Assembly: GCA_023379435.1 (NCBI GenBank)
Contig: JAMCUH010000014.1
Location: forward strand, 1 to 45,679
Reading direction: 5' to 3'
Length of the DNA stretch: 45,679 nt
DNA from: Thermoplasmatota archaeon
Lineage (GTDB): Archaea > Thermoplasmatota > Thermoplasmata > Thermoplasmatales > Thermoplasmataceae
The notes under the pieces were generated by a model. It was not told the origin of the DNA. It saw only the letters and a program-made list of their open reading frames with translations, and did not search any database. The position numbers were made by a program, and so were the translations under genes. Numbering within the stretch: position 1 is the stretch's first letter; every line of letters starts with the position of its first letter. Shown here piece after piece: positions 1 to 7,181 of this stretch.

Positions 1-108
1 AAGAAGATGCTTGGATGGAATGTGGCACAGAAGAGGGATGACAGGATCGATAATGCTCTATTCTGCACTGGCGTGTGGCACAACCTGTTCAATATGGGCA
101 GGTCATAG
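1..108 (+). CDS. C-terminal end of an unidentified protein (partial)
   Basis: An open frame enters from the left edge and ends at TAG 106-108, giving 35 residues that end in LFCTGVWHNLFNMGRS. The tail is rich in Trp, His and Phe. I do not recognise the family. A transposase C-terminus is possible, because such tails often end in a hydrophobic W/F-rich helix, but nothing in this short piece proves it. The reading frame is the only long one here and stops just before the AT-rich promoter of the next gene. Confidence 0.45.
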   Translation, partial: KKMLGWNVAQKRDDRIDNALFCTGVWHNLFNMGRS

Positions 109-138
109 AATAGTGTCCCACACTCGAATACTTAACAA

Positions 139-152
139 AGATTATATATAAG
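139..152 (+). promoter_or_regulatory. TATA box for the DUF1059 gene
   Basis: The stretch AAGATTATATATAAG is centred about 31 nt before ATG 177. This is the archaeal TATA-box spacing that places the transcription start at or just before the start codon, so the mRNA is probably leaderless. It also argues against the alternative TTG start at 168. Confidence 0.6.
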
Positions 153-176
153 TTAGAGCATTTAGTATTGATAAAT

Positions 177-362
177 ATGGCAAAATACAAATTCGCCTGT
201 TCCGATATAGGAATGAACTGTGGGTTTACGGCGTCAGCAAAGACTAAGGAAGAGCTAATGCCCAAGATCGTAGAACACGCTAAGACTGCTCATAACATAA
301 CCGAGATCACCCCGGATCTGCAGAAGAAGGTCGAGGGTGCGATTAAAAAGTCTATGTTCTGA
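177..362 (+). CDS. DUF1059 family small protein
   Basis: A 61-residue protein that starts MAKYKFACSDIGMNCGF and contains EEHAKTAH-like spacing (IVEHAKTAHNI) near residues 33-43. Start and middle match DUF1059, a family of about 60 residues found in archaea and bacteria with no known biochemical role. The conserved features are the two cysteines near residues 8 and 14 and the HA...H segment. I chose ATG 177 over the in-frame TTG 168 because the TATA box at 139-152 places transcription start close to the ATG. The gene stands alone. Family assignment is confident; function is unknown. Confidence 0.8.
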   Translation: MAKYKFACSDIGMNCGFTASAKTKEELMPKIVEHAKTAHNITEITPDLQKKVEGAIKKSMF

Positions 363-474
363 GGTTTTCAGGTAATCCGAAAGATCATCAATAAACCAAA
401 ATTTCCATATTTTACACCTATCTTAACATTAATATACCCTTTTTTGCATAGCATTGGAAAGAGGAAAATTTCAC

Positions 475-1350
475 ATGTCTGCTGGGATAAGCAAAGGTGG
501 TTCTGATATACATAGAGGGAAAGATAAGCGCATTCTCATTGCCGCCGTTGCAGTTATAGTTGTGGTGGTGGTTGTGTTGTCTGTTCTATACATTGTTCCT
601 GCTTTGAAATCAAAGAATTCCGATGTTGTTATGGGTCAGTATATGAAAATATCTAATTCAGATCTACTCTCCAACAACACCAGTGCCATATATTTCATAA
701 GCTGGTATGGTTGCCCCTATGGTGCAGACAATTCGTGGGTGCTCTATGATCTCATAAACTCAACAAAGAACATTTCAGGGGATGTTGTGTTACACACATC
801 TGCGCCTTTTGATTTTTATAACAACACTCCAGCACTTCTTTTCCTTGGAAGTTCAGGCATGGGAAGTTATGGAATGAATACAACGTTTTCGTTAGGCGGT
901 GTTTCTTTCAACTTTGAGTCATTCTATATGTATAATCAGACACTGACAGGAACAGTAAAAAATACACCCATAAATTCAACTGATCTAACAAGTGTCGGTC
1001 TTTCAGAGCTGAAAGCTACTCTACCGCTGGCAATATACAATACGGCAATGAAGTATCAGACACAGGTGAAGTTGCAGAATTACAGTAAACCTATCGCTGA
1101 CGTGGAAGGCCATCTGGTCACAATGGAAATAATAACTGGCCCCAATGGAGCGTTTGTTCATTTCGGCTTCATGTTTCAGCCTGACGGCGTTATAAGAACC
1201 GGGCCCTTTGATACTTCACAGGGAAATTACGGTGATCCCATGTCTTCTTCATACGTATTCTCCCATTACAAAAACATGACTGGAATAAACAGTGGAAAGG
1301 AAAGCTTGATTGATATTCTCACAACCGTAAATGCCGCATGCCTGCCATGA
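475..1350 (+). CDS. DUF929 family membrane-anchored thioredoxin-like protein
   Basis: A 291-residue protein with a basic N-terminus (HRGKDKR) followed by one strongly hydrophobic segment around residues 21-42 (AAVAVIVVVVVVLSVLYIV), then a soluble domain facing outward. The motif YFISWYGCPYGADNSW is typical of DUF929, an archaeal family with a thioredoxin-like fold. Here the CPYG motif carries one cysteine where thioredoxins have CxxC, so classic disulfide exchange is doubtful. Several N-x-S/T sequons suit an extracytoplasmic protein. An in-frame TTG exists at 454, but ATG 475 has a purine-rich GGAAAGAGG at 456-464 and a TATA-like AATATACCC at 431-439. Function is not known. Confidence 0.75.
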   Translation: MSAGISKGGSDIHRGKDKRILIAAVAVIVVVVVVLSVLYIVPALKSKNSDVVMGQYMKISNSDLLSNNTSAIYFISWYGCPYGADNSWVLYDLINSTKNISGDVVLHTSAPFDFYNNTPALLFLGSSGMGSYGMNTTFSLGGVSFNFESFYMYNQTLTGTVKNTPINSTDLTSVGLSELKATLPLAIYNTAMKYQTQVKLQNYSKPIADVEGHLVTMEIITGPNGAFVHFGFMFQPDGVIRTGPFDTSQGNYGDPMSSSYVFSHYKNMTGINSGKESLIDILTTVNAACLP

Positions 1351-1413
1351 AATACTCCCCTCAATTTATGTATTAAAGGCATAATTTTATTGGTTATATG
1401 AATGAATTAATGT

Positions 1414-2211
1414 ATGTATAAACATTACTGGGCGATGGGGCAATCTGGGAAAGAAGGCTACCAGCTTAACAATTCGAAAGAACAGGTATTTTTCAAGAAG
1501 AATTACGAATACTATGCCGAAAGTAAGTCACATGAATTAGGCAACGATCTTTCACTCCTTGTGGATCATCTCCCAAGGAACGGAGCATACACGGCGCTTG
1601 ACATTGCTGCAGGAACAGGGTTTACTAGCTTCAGACTTTCTTCAATTTACCGTACTGTTGTTGCACTGGATACGACGATAGAAATGCTTGAAAAAGCCAG
1701 AGAAATGGCTTTAAAAAAGAATTTGAACAACGTAATCTTTGTTATAGGCAAAGCGGAAAAAATTCCGTTCCTGGATCACACATTTGATGTTGTGACCTGC
1801 AGAAGAGCTGCCCATCATTTCCCGAACAAGCGGGCATTCTTAAGTGAGGCAAGGCGTGTGCTGAGACCTGGTGGTTATCTTGGTTTTGCAGATATGATTC
1901 TACCAAAACTGGACACCGATGCCTCATTCAACACGTTGGAGAGAATAAGAGATCCGACACATGTTTCTGCGGAAACGCAGGGATTCTGGGAAGAGTCGTT
2001 GTCAGAGGCTGGTTTCAAAATCAGTTATATGCAAACCCTTCCCGAAAGAATCGGCTTTGAGGAGTGGCTTTCTCCTGTCAAGGCTGATGAGGATAACGGA
2101 ATAAAGTGCAAGGCGTTCATTGAAAGCAGTGATAGCCTGAAGAAAGCCATTTCGTACGATTCCGGGACTTTCATAAAGACTAGGCTTGTCCTTACAGCGA
2201 TATCATCATAG
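1414..2211 (+). CDS. class I SAM-dependent methyltransferase (UbiE/Methyltransf_11 type)
   Basis: A 265-residue protein with the Rossmann-type methyltransferase core. Motif I is LDIAAGTGF (residues 62-70), the acidic ribose-binding residue is Asp86 in VVALD, motif II-like FDVVTCRRAAHHF covers 124-136, and LRPGG lies at 150-154. The layout matches UbiE/MenG-like enzymes acting on small molecules; the substrate cannot be read from sequence. ATG 1414 lies about 28 nt after the TATA-like ATAATTTTATT at 1381-1391, which suggests a leaderless mRNA; a second in-frame ATG is at 1435. It is a single gene, convergent with the 2306 gene. Confidence 0.85.
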   Translation: MYKHYWAMGQSGKEGYQLNNSKEQVFFKKNYEYYAESKSHELGNDLSLLVDHLPRNGAYTALDIAAGTGFTSFRLSSIYRTVVALDTTIEMLEKAREMALKKNLNNVIFVIGKAEKIPFLDHTFDVVTCRRAAHHFPNKRAFLSEARRVLRPGGYLGFADMILPKLDTDASFNTLERIRDPTHVSAETQGFWEESLSEAGFKISYMQTLPERIGFEEWLSPVKADEDNGIKCKAFIESSDSLKKAISYDSGTFIKTRLVLTAISS

Positions 2212-2305
2212 GTGCAATGAGTCTGATTGGGTTTTAGCACATATTACAGGAATTGATCTGAGTATATCATGCGTATGAATACCTTAAACAGTAACAATTC
2301 ATGAA

Positions 2306-3256
2306 TCAGATAAAATCCCATATCTCGGGAGAATAAGGCAGGATGTTTTTTACTGTTACAGTATTCTGGTATTTTCTGGCTACATCGTATACGATGGAGT
2401 AATATTCATAAATATTTACTGACGGAATGAAAACCGTAACCTCATACCTGTCACCAAAGGGCTTAACGAAGAATCTTATCCTGTTGATATGCTTCTCATT
2501 TGATCTCTTCCTTACCTCACTGAGATACTGGTTGTGCAACGAGAATAAATACACACCATCATTTTCAGATACTGCCGTAATACCCTGCATATTTGCATTC
2601 AAAAGAGAGTCAGAATACAGAACAGAAATGAAACCCCCACTTTTAGTCAAAGAATTCGCCACCTCAATCAGGTAATCCGATTTGAGCGAGGACAAGTTAG
2701 GATCCCCCTCTCCATTCATAGGAATAAGATATGTTATAAGAGACACCCGGTATTCCTTATTTATAAGATCCATTATGTACATTATGCCATTGCTCGGCCC
2801 AAGCCATTCTATCCTGGCATTTTCGGAATCAAGTGTGTATTCGTTCAGGATTTGGGAGACTTCATCTAACCTCATACTATGAAATCTCGCATAGATGTTA
2901 AGATAGCCGGAATTCATGTCAGCCCTGTTAACGATGAATGACGGCACTTCCATCAGTCTATCTATAACAGAAAGATCCTTGACATTATTGATCCTACTGT
3001 CAATTACGAAGGCGTCATCAAGTTCCAGGGCATTGAATCTTTTAAGAAGAATGCCTATCTTTGGATTGTCGGACTTCTTTGGCAGGTATGTACTCATCCA
3101 CGTTTCCTCATCTTTTGAGTATATGAAAACTGGAAGTTTAGTCTTAAAATCAAGAAGTGCGTTAAACAAATCAGTGTTCTGGCGTAATTTTAGGACCAGA
3201 CGCATGTCAAGCTTTTTATCAATGTCCCTTACAAGCATAATAGGATATTGTTGCAT
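2306..3256 (-). CDS. hypothetical protein, 316 residues, no family recognised
   Basis: A complete 316-residue frame starting MQQYPIMLVRDIDKKLD. It is soluble in appearance, with no signal peptide or membrane segment, and has mixed alpha/beta character. It contains no CxxC, Walker or HTH motif that I can see. The repeated pattern of a hydrophobic strand followed by charged residues suggests two similar alpha/beta halves, but this is only an impression. Upstream on the minus strand are a purine-rich AGGAAAAGG before the ATG and a TTTATTT box near 3304-3314. It is probably a lineage-specific archaeal protein. Its codon use and length make it convincingly real. Confidence 0.7.
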   Translation of the reverse strand: MQQYPIMLVRDIDKKLDMRLVLKLRQNTDLFNALLDFKTKLPVFIYSKDEETWMSTYLPKKSDNPKIGILLKRFNALELDDAFVIDSRINNVKDLSVIDRLMEVPSFIVNRADMNSGYLNIYARFHSMRLDEVSQILNEYTLDSENARIEWLGPSNGIMYIMDLINKEYRVSLITYLIPMNGEGDPNLSSLKSDYLIEVANSLTKSGGFISVLYSDSLLNANMQGITAVSENDGVYLFSLHNQYLSEVRKRSNEKHINRIRFFVKPFGDRYEVTVFIPSVNIYEYYSIVYDVARKYQNTVTVKNILPYSPEIWDFI

Positions 3257-3355
3257 TTTGTATAATAACCTTTTCCTGTTACTTCACTGGGGCAGGAAAA
3301 AATCGTAAATAAAGATCTGCTGGAGCCAATATTACCTGTAGTTTAATTTTTCTGT

Positions 3356-3550
3356 TTAGGAAAATTGATTTATGGTGATTTCAGAGTCCCGCAAATATGG
3401 AAAATAACTATGCATAAAATCAATTGCCCCCAGTTCCGCACACGTCTTAAAGCTATATCCTCCTCTCCTGTTATGTCTTTGAGACACTATGAGACCATCT
3501 GTCTCTGAACTTTTACAAAACAATGAGACGATATTATTTAAGGTATACAT
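3356..3550 (-). CDS. doubtful small ORF, 64 residues
   Basis: Starts MYTLNNIVSLFCKSSETDG and includes the basic stretch SQRHNRRGGYSFKTCAELG. It has an ATG and a stop and looks more protein-like than the surrounding AT-rich DNA, but no Shine-Dalgarno site is visible and no family is recognised. It could be a real small gene or the remnant of a larger one. Confidence is low. Confidence 0.25.
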   Translation of the reverse strand: MYTLNNIVSLFCKSSETDGLIVSQRHNRRGGYSFKTCAELGAIDFMHSYFPYLRDSEITINQFS

Positions 3551-3824
3551 TAGCTGAGAGATAATGAATCCATTATCCTTATTTTTCTGTAAATTTCCGT
3601 GTTCATTCTATCTGTTAAGTTTATTGTGAGAAGTTTTATCTGGAAGGCCCATTTTAAGCAATTTTCTGAGTTTGCTCAAGAATACTGATATTTTTGTAAG
3701 ACCACATTTTTATCTATTTCTTCCTGAAATCTTCACACGGTATAGCTGATTCAGGTTCATTGTGTCGAATACAATTCAATAAGAAAATACTGTGTCTTTT
3801 TTAATATAGGTACAGTTCACAATT

Positions 3825-3852
3825 AATTTTCAATCCTTGCTGATTGAAAATT
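3825..3852. repeat. inverted repeat, 11-bp arms, 6-nt loop
   Basis: AATTTTCAATC (3825-3835) is followed by CTTGCT and the exact reverse complement GATTGAAAATT (3842-3852). It lies in a gene-free AT-rich gap. It could be a hairpin, a protein-binding site or a chance product of AT-rich sequence. Confidence 0.5.
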
Positions 3853-4076
3853 TTCTGTGAATATTAAAAACTAATTTTCACGTGCAATGCAACTTATTGC
3901 ATACAGCTTTTTCCAAGACAAAGGCATTTCATTCATTCGCAGTGATAGCCTATCAGATAGATAAGAAATTTTTCTTTTCATATTTGATTCATTACATTGA
4001 ATGCAAAAGAAAGAAGATTTTCATCATATTTGACAAAAATCTCTAGAACTAGTGACTCTTTGAGCCTTGTGGAATA

Positions 4077-4166
4077 TGCCGGGATCGGGGATCGAACCCG
4101 AGACCTTCGGATTTCTCAGAAAGAATTCCTATGAGTCCGACGCTCTTCCAGCTGAGCCACCCCGGC
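4077..4166 (-). tRNA. tRNA-Met(CAT), elongator, with 17-nt intron
   Basis: Read on the minus strand, the acceptor GCCGGGG pairs with TCCCGGC (one G-U) and A73 follows; CCA is not encoded. The D arm is GCTC/GAGC with GG in its loop. The anticodon stem is TCGGA/TCCGA with loop CTCATAA (anticodon CAT), and the T arm is TCGGG-TTCGATC-CCCGA. The spliced length is 73 nt. The G-C-rich acceptor and separate structure fit elongator rather than initiator tRNA-Met. The gene begins 2 nt after the stop codon of the S3Ae gene on the same strand, so the two may be co-transcribed. Confidence 0.95.
4113..4129 (-). other. tRNA intron with bulge-helix-bulge splice motif
   Basis: The intron lies at the canonical 37/38 position. 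CTCA of the anticodon loop pairs with TGAG in the intron (4-bp central helix). It is flanked by the 3-nt bulges TAG (cut TA^G) and AAA (cut AA^A), and closed by GAA/TTC with a 4-nt loop. This is the textbook archaeal tRNA endonuclease substrate. Removing these 17 nt restores a normal 7-nt anticodon loop. Confidence 0.9.
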
Positions 4167-4168
4167 AT

Positions 4169-4795
4169 CTATTGAGTGATGGCTTCCTCTACAGGCGCGC
4201 TGGGCGAGCCATTCAAAAGGCTTATTTCAGATTTTCTTATCTCAACCTTCTTAACAGGATAGATGTTTCTTACACTTGCCTGAATTTCGTTGTATATCTC
4301 ATCACCTATGAGGAAAAGTGCAGCATCTCCTATGCTGAGTTTTGAAATTCTGTCCGTTAGAAATCTTTCAACTGACATTCTGAGATCAGCCCTTCTGGCA
4401 CTTGTGAGCTTCTGGTCCGCAACAATGACAACCTTGATTACAATGGAGTGGTTATCAACCGTGGCAACCCTAACATATGAATCGATCCTTTCCTTTCTTC
4501 TCCTCACCATTCTTCTGATGGAGTCATCGCTGACATAATGACCGACCAGTTCGGTTCTGCAGTTTGAGCCTTCACATGACTTTACCTTGAGAACAAGCCT
4601 GCTTGTACCTTTTTTGAAATTCCCCGTGACGTCAGATACAGGCACCTCTATTCTTCTGCCAACCATGCTTTCCGGCCCTGATGCGGGGCTGCTCCCTACC
4701 TCCTTGGAACCGAAAAAATCCGGAAGAAGGATTGTGTACCACGTCTTTTCTTTCCACTTATCTTTCCCCTTCTTCTGTGACCTTTCGGATGGCAT
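4169..4795 (-). CDS. rps3ae: 30S ribosomal protein S3Ae (eS1)
   Basis: A 208-residue protein matching archaeal/eukaryotic eS1: the N-terminal segment KGKDKWKEKTWYTILLPDFFG, then IEVPVSDVTGNF, the basic SIRRMVRRRKERIDSYV, and the C-terminal IRKSEISLL. It is a component of the small ribosomal subunit, where it sits near the mRNA exit site. ATG 4795 is preceded by AGGGGG with a 5-nt spacer, a strong Shine-Dalgarno site. It appears to be transcribed alone with the tRNA-Met gene immediately downstream. Length is typical for archaea. Confidence 0.95.
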   Translation of the reverse strand: MPSERSQKKGKDKWKEKTWYTILLPDFFGSKEVGSSPASGPESMVGRRIEVPVSDVTGNFKKGTSRLVLKVKSCEGSNCRTELVGHYVSDDSIRRMVRRRKERIDSYVRVATVDNHSIVIKVVIVADQKLTSARRADLRMSVERFLTDRISKLSIGDAALFLIGDEIYNEIQASVRNIYPVKKVEIRKSEISLLNGSPSAPVEEAITQ

Positions 4796-4937
4796 TAAAT
4801 CCCCCTTGAATATGTAGCAAACACAGTGGGTGATTAAACATAGTCTTAAAACGTTTTCTCAATATGCCTCTTCAACCTGATCATGAAAATGGAATTTTTA
4901 GACATCTTCATAAAATTTTTCTCCGATTATGGTAATG

Positions 4938-6197
4938 TCAGCCCCTTTTCAGCGTTGCTGTCATGCAGTGGGCTCCACCGTAGCCACCTGTTATCTCTGA
5001 GAGATCGATTTCCTGCACATCAAGGGCTCTATCCTTCACATCCCTATTTTCAGGAAAAAGAACATTTCCATTCCTTTTTAAGTCGTTAATTATGGCTTCC
5101 CTCAGGTTTTCAGGAAAGTAACTGCCGGACATCAATTTCTCCAGGACACTGGAGGATTTAACAGCAACTATTTTTGAAGGTGATATTGTAAGAAAGTTGG
5201 ACGAATAGCTCATCTGTTCACTTATCCTGAGGTTGATGATTTCGAACCCTTTCTCCCTGAGAAATGACAAAAGATCAGAACTCCCGGCCTTTGTGAAAAC
5301 ATCACCATCCCTGTAATATATGTCTATGCCAGCTCTACTGCACAGTTCTTCTGATGTGATGGCAAGATCCCGATCTGCAAGATTGAAATAGGTATCAAGG
5401 TGCATGTTTACCATGCTCCTTTTCTGCTCATTGCCCATGAAATCATATAAAGGGTTATTTACAACAACGATCTCGTCGAAGTCAAGGCCAAAATCCAAAA
5501 TCTGGGAGACGCCGTCAATATCAGATCGTGGCCCAGTTCCGATCAGGGCAAAATCCTTTGCAGGCATGAAGTCCCCGCCCTCAAAGAATCCTCTGGTGAT
5601 GTGGTGCATTTTCTTATCCCCATAGAATTCCTTGAAAAAGATGGCAGTGATGCTGACTTCCTTCATTCTCTGCAGCTTTCTCATCCTTCCCATAATAACA
5701 GAATTCTTGGAAACGGCCTGCTGATCCCTCATGAAATAGAGATTTGCCAGAGGCAGATTGGAATATATGGTCGGATACTCCATGTCTCCATCCTTCCTCA
5801 GATCGACGGATGGTTCCAGCGTAAGGAAATGAAGAAGGGTTTCAGAGTCCAAATCTGGGAGGTTCGTAACGAACTTTTTTTTCTGCTCCCTGGCTATTTC
5901 CAGTGGTCCGTAGAACTTCACTGTATCAAGGACAATCTCCTCGAGTTTCCTTCTGAATTCCGGGTTCTGTTCGCATCTCCATAGGAATTCGTCCTTAAGA
6001 ATCCTGACCTTCACACCATTCTTCCTGAGAATTTCCTGAAGATTCTCATGTTCCCTTCTTGCCTTGGGGATATTGAAAGGTCTTTCAAACAGAAAAGGAC
6101 CTGGAGCAGTCATGGCATATTCAAGTTCAACGCCTGGATAATGCATCATTACCTCCCTCAAGGGGGACCATTCACTTTCAGAAAGCATACGAATCAC
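4938..6197 (-). CDS. arcA: arginine deiminase
   Basis: A 419-residue protein of the guanidino-modifying superfamily that hydrolyses arginine to citrulline and ammonia. The N-terminus HYPGVELEYAMTAPGPFLFE is typical of ArcA. The catalytic set is present: Asp158 in FMRD, Glu206 in FFEGGD, His266 and Asp268 in MHLDT, and nucleophile Cys411 in GGYGGAHCMT. GTG 6197 overlaps the NMD3 stop as GTGA, so translation is probably coupled; an ATG four codons in (6188) is the alternative start. No arcB, arcC or arginine/ornithine antiporter is nearby. Without these, the enzyme may serve ammonia production or nitrogen release rather than a complete ATP-forming pathway (inference). Confidence 0.92.
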   Translation of the reverse strand: MIRMLSESEWSPLREVMMHYPGVELEYAMTAPGPFLFERPFNIPKARREHENLQEILRKNGVKVRILKDEFLWRCEQNPEFRRKLEEIVLDTVKFYGPLEIAREQKKKFVTNLPDLDSETLLHFLTLEPSVDLRKDGDMEYPTIYSNLPLANLYFMRDQQAVSKNSVIMGRMRKLQRMKEVSITAIFFKEFYGDKKMHHITRGFFEGGDFMPAKDFALIGTGPRSDIDGVSQILDFGLDFDEIVVVNNPLYDFMGNEQKRSMVNMHLDTYFNLADRDLAITSEELCSRAGIDIYYRDGDVFTKAGSSDLLSFLREKGFEIINLRISEQMSYSSNFLTISPSKIVAVKSSSVLEKLMSGSYFPENLREAIINDLKRNGNVLFPENRDVKDRALDVQEIDLSEITGGYGGAHCMTATLKRG

Positions 6198-7180
6198 CCA
6201 ATGACAAAATCATTGTCTTTCCATCTTGATATTAGTATTTCGTTTGATCCAGATCTGTCCTTTATTTCGAAGGTTGCAAAGGAATCCATGTCCATTACAG
6301 TTGCAATATCATTGTCCCTGGAAACAATCTGGCATCTCCTTATCTCCGGATGGCTCTGAATTATCTTAAAACCTCTTCTTGATAGTTCCGGAATGGATAT
6401 ATTTTCTCTATATCCATCCTCCTGTTCAACTGTCATACTTCCTGAACCGATCCTAACAAGACAGCATGTTCTGTTGTCAACGGACATTATGGTGCCAAGT
6501 TTGTAATTGAAAATCCTGAAGAGGTATGTATACCTGTAAAGATCATGCCCCTCATCCTTTCCTGCAAGCTTCTTACTGACCTTCCTGGAACCGGCATATG
6601 TGTCCGATAGGAATTTGATCATTTTTTCAACAAGTCTTCTTGTGCCTGCATATATATCAAAGCCAGCCTCCGATCGCACTATTTTGGAAATAAAATCATC
6701 GGGGTCTTCCGATCTAATGGAAGAAAGTTCCCTTATGATCCCCTCGTATGGTTCAATATTATGATTATCTTCGAACCTTAGCTGGAGAATGGCCTCATAA
6801 TATGAGCCGGATTTCCTGTCGCAAAGGGTGCAGCTCTCCATTTTCTCCCTGATGGGAATATCTAGAGAAAAATGCTTAACCGTTATCCCGTTTAAACTTG
6901 CCTGGAGATTCAAGTGCAAAATATCATTGGCTTTTTCCATTCCATTAAGGGAAAGTTCAAAGCTTTCGTCATTCAGTTTTATCAGAGACAAGATGTAATC
7001 GGTCATTGCCCTTTCCACATCTGACCTTATCCATCTTTTTCCTGTTCTGATGGAGCCACATTTCCTGCATACAGATACTTCTATCTTTCCCGGCGCCTTC
7101 AGCCTGATGGATTCCGCTGCACAGGAAACACACATATTCTTGTATATCACAGCAGGCGAGCCGCAAATAACGCAATTCAT
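6194..7180 (-). CDS. nmd3: NMD3 family protein, 60S-export-adaptor homologue
   Basis: A 328-residue archaeal NMD3 homologue. The N-terminus MNCVICGSPAVIYKNMCVSC carries CxxC pairs (Cys3/6, Cys17/20), and further pairs follow in VCRKCG and SCTLC, as in the zinc-binding N-terminal domain of Nmd3. In eukaryotes the protein binds the large ribosomal subunit during export; in archaea a role in ribosome or tRNA-related assembly is assumed. The frame is open for another 60 codons upstream, but that part lies inside the acyl-CoA dehydrogenase gene. ATG 7180 is preceded by GGAGG and lies 1 nt after the upstream stop. It is the middle gene of a three-gene operon. Confidence 0.88.
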   Translation of the reverse strand: MNCVICGSPAVIYKNMCVSCAAESIRLKAPGKIEVSVCRKCGSIRTGKRWIRSDVERAMTDYILSLIKLNDESFELSLNGMEKANDILHLNLQASLNGITVKHFSLDIPIREKMESCTLCDRKSGSYYEAILQLRFEDNHNIEPYEGIIRELSSIRSEDPDDFISKIVRSEAGFDIYAGTRRLVEKMIKFLSDTYAGSRKVSKKLAGKDEGHDLYRYTYLFRIFNYKLGTIMSVDNRTCCLVRIGSGSMTVEQEDGYRENISIPELSRRGFKIIQSHPEIRRCQIVSRDNDIATVMDMDSFATFEIKDRSGSNEILISRWKDNDFVIG

Positions 7181-7181
7181 A

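Larger units (their letters stand above)
3257..4076. other. AT-rich gap of about 800 bases
   Basis: This gap lies between the promoter of the 2306 gene and the tRNA-Met. It is strikingly AT-rich, with runs of T on both strands and no long convincing frame. The only items I can support are a weak 64-residue ORF (3356-3550, minus) and an 11-bp inverted repeat at 3825-3852. It may be decayed sequence. Confidence 0.6.

Noticed and set aside
108-131. Terminal inverted repeat of an insertion sequence after the first partial gene
   Set aside because: TAGTGTCCCACACTCGAATAC has only loose likeness to the hairpin at 15833; the other end of any element is outside the window, so this cannot be shown.
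4067-4345. Plus-strand ORF of 92 codons
   Set aside because: It covers the tRNA-Met and the 3' end of S3Ae on the other strand; it is a shadow.
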